From assembly GCA_945871455.1 (NCBI GenBank), contig CAMBXJ010000337.1, forward strand, positions 1 through 5,174: 5,174 nucleotides of DNA, read 5' to 3'. The position numbers and the translations under genes were made by a program. The stretch comes from Asaia bogorensis. GTDB taxonomy: Bacteria; Pseudomonadota; Alphaproteobacteria; Acetobacterales; Acetobacteraceae. The notes below the pieces were generated by a model. That model searched no databases. It was given only the letters and a program-made list of their open reading frames with translations, and was not told the origin of the DNA. Below are positions 4,564 to 5,174 of the stretch, piece by piece (within the stretch, counting starts at the first letter, position 1; the number at the start of each line of letters is the position of its first letter).

Positions 4564-5174
4564 TCAGCCGGCGATGGGCGGCAAGCCCTGGTCGGCACGG
4601 ACCTCGTTGATGATCTGCAGCACGCGCTGGCGATACGGGCGGTATTGCACGCCGAATTCGCTGACCAGGCGGGTGTTGTCGATCAGGTAGTTGCCGGAGC
4701 TTTCCTTGCCGCCGGTCTCCTTTTCAAACGTGATCTTCGCGTCCGGCAGGTAGCCGCGCACGATCGCCGCCAGTTCGCCCATGCTGACGACCTGACCGCC
4801 GGAGCTGTAGATCTGGTGCTTCGGCTTGTCGGCCAGCAGCACGCGGACGAACACTTCCGCGATGTCGTCGACATGGATCGGGCAGCGCATCGCATCGGCG
4901 AAGGGGAAGGTGATCGCTTCGCCCCGGGCCGGGCGGGTGATCACATTCACATGGTCGACCGAGCCACGCACCTTGTCCGGACCCGTCACGTTGGCGGGAC
5001 GCACGCCGGTGATCACCATGCCGTGCTTGGCGACATAGTCCTTCGCCTGCCATTCGTTGAAGCTTTTGTGCATCGCGTATTGGTAGTCGCCGCGATGCAG
5101 GTCGTCCTCGGTCACCGGGCGGTCGCCGAAATGGCGCTGCTGGCCGTTCACCGCCAGGGAACTGGCATAGACCG
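4564..5174 (-). CDS. NAD(P)-dependent epimerase/dehydratase (extended SDR), 5'-truncated by window edge
   Basis: The frame is open from the right edge to a TGA at 4566-4564, about 203 codons. It begins with VYASSLAV, the SDR strand carrying the catalytic Ser, followed by PVTEDD and then YAMHK (Tyr codon at 5079-5077, Lys codon at 5067-5065), which is the YxxxK catalytic pair. Further on are RPANVTGP, typical of the extended-SDR substrate loop, and PIHVDDIAEVF, the usual C-terminal region motif. The N-terminal Rossmann half with GxxGxxG, roughly 100 residues, lies outside the window; the GTG at 5151 is internal and not the start. The family are soluble cytoplasmic enzymes that epimerise, dehydrate or reduce sugar nucleotides or related substrates with a bound nicotinamide; the substrate cannot be told from this part. 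It is separated from hyfB by 166 bp and has no obvious functional link to it. Composition is ordinary, with no tandem repeats, in contrast to the hyf genes downstream. Confidence 0.9.
   Translation of the reverse strand, partial: VYASSLAVNGQQRHFGDRPVTEDDLHRGDYQYAMHKSFNEWQAKDYVAKHGMVITGVRPANVTGPDKVRGSVDHVNVITRPARGEAITFPFADAMRCPIHVDDIAEVFVRVLLADKPKHQIYSSGGQVVSMGELAAIVRGYLPDAKITFEKETGGKESSGNYLIDNTRLVSEFGVQYRPYRQRVLQIINEVRADQGLPPIAG

Noticed and set aside
4398..4598. N-terminal extension of HyfB by 67 codons to 4598
   Set aside because: The extension overlaps the end of the epimerase gene, is Arg/Pro-rich and hydrophilic, and resembles no HyfB N-terminus. GTG 4397 places the first membrane helix at the start, as the family requires.
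4826..5038. 70-codon plus-strand open frame
   Set aside because: It is antisense to the well-supported epimerase and shows no motif or ribosome binding site of note.

Overview
The window is GC-rich, and every convincing gene lies on the minus strand, so transcription runs right to left. Codon choice (GCC/GGC/CTG), frequent GTG starts and the gene content suggest an alphaproteobacterium, perhaps an Acetobacteraceae or Rhodospirillales relative. This is an inference; no marker gene proves it.

Layout in transcription order: (1) 5174-4564, the C-terminal two thirds of an extended-SDR NAD(P)-dependent epimerase/dehydratase, cut by the right edge. (2) 4563-4398, a 166-bp non-coding gap with two imperfect dyads and no convincing promoter. 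(3) 4397-2355, hyfB-like antiporter-type subunit. (4) 2358-1432, hyfC-like (NuoH-type) subunit. (5) 1435-860, hyfE-like (NuoK-type) subunit. (6) 863-1, N-terminal 287 codons of a hyfF-like antiporter-type subunit, open through the left edge. The three hyf junctions are all 4-bp GTGA overlaps, so the block is one translationally coupled operon. The B-C-E-F order is that of the membrane arm of group 4 [NiFe]-hydrogenase / formate hydrogenlyase-type complexes; a hyfD-like gene is absent. The catalytic subunits (hyfG, hyfI) would be expected beyond the left edge and cannot be seen.

Two features make this copy unusual. First, at the positions where the family carries charged residues of the proton path, all four membrane subunits have neutral residues or a deletion, while the surrounding scaffold motifs (LAAD, PLH, RLGGL, ALPP...GF...W, GTNLDMIAS) and the reading frames are kept. 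Second, there are four tandem arrays with an exact 15-bp period, in hyfB (two), hyfE and hyfF. The two largest (12 units in hyfB, 11 units in hyfF) are related at the DNA level but are read one nucleotide out of phase, giving an ASTLG pentapeptide in one protein and an (R/H)DxG(M/I) pentapeptide in the other. The arrays therefore look like DNA-level expansions that fit the triplet frame, not inherited protein domains.

My working view is that this is a divergent Hyf-like membrane complex that has lost canonical proton pumping. It is either under relaxed selection and decaying without frameshifts, or repurposed. Family comparisons were made from memory of the consensus motifs and need a real alignment.
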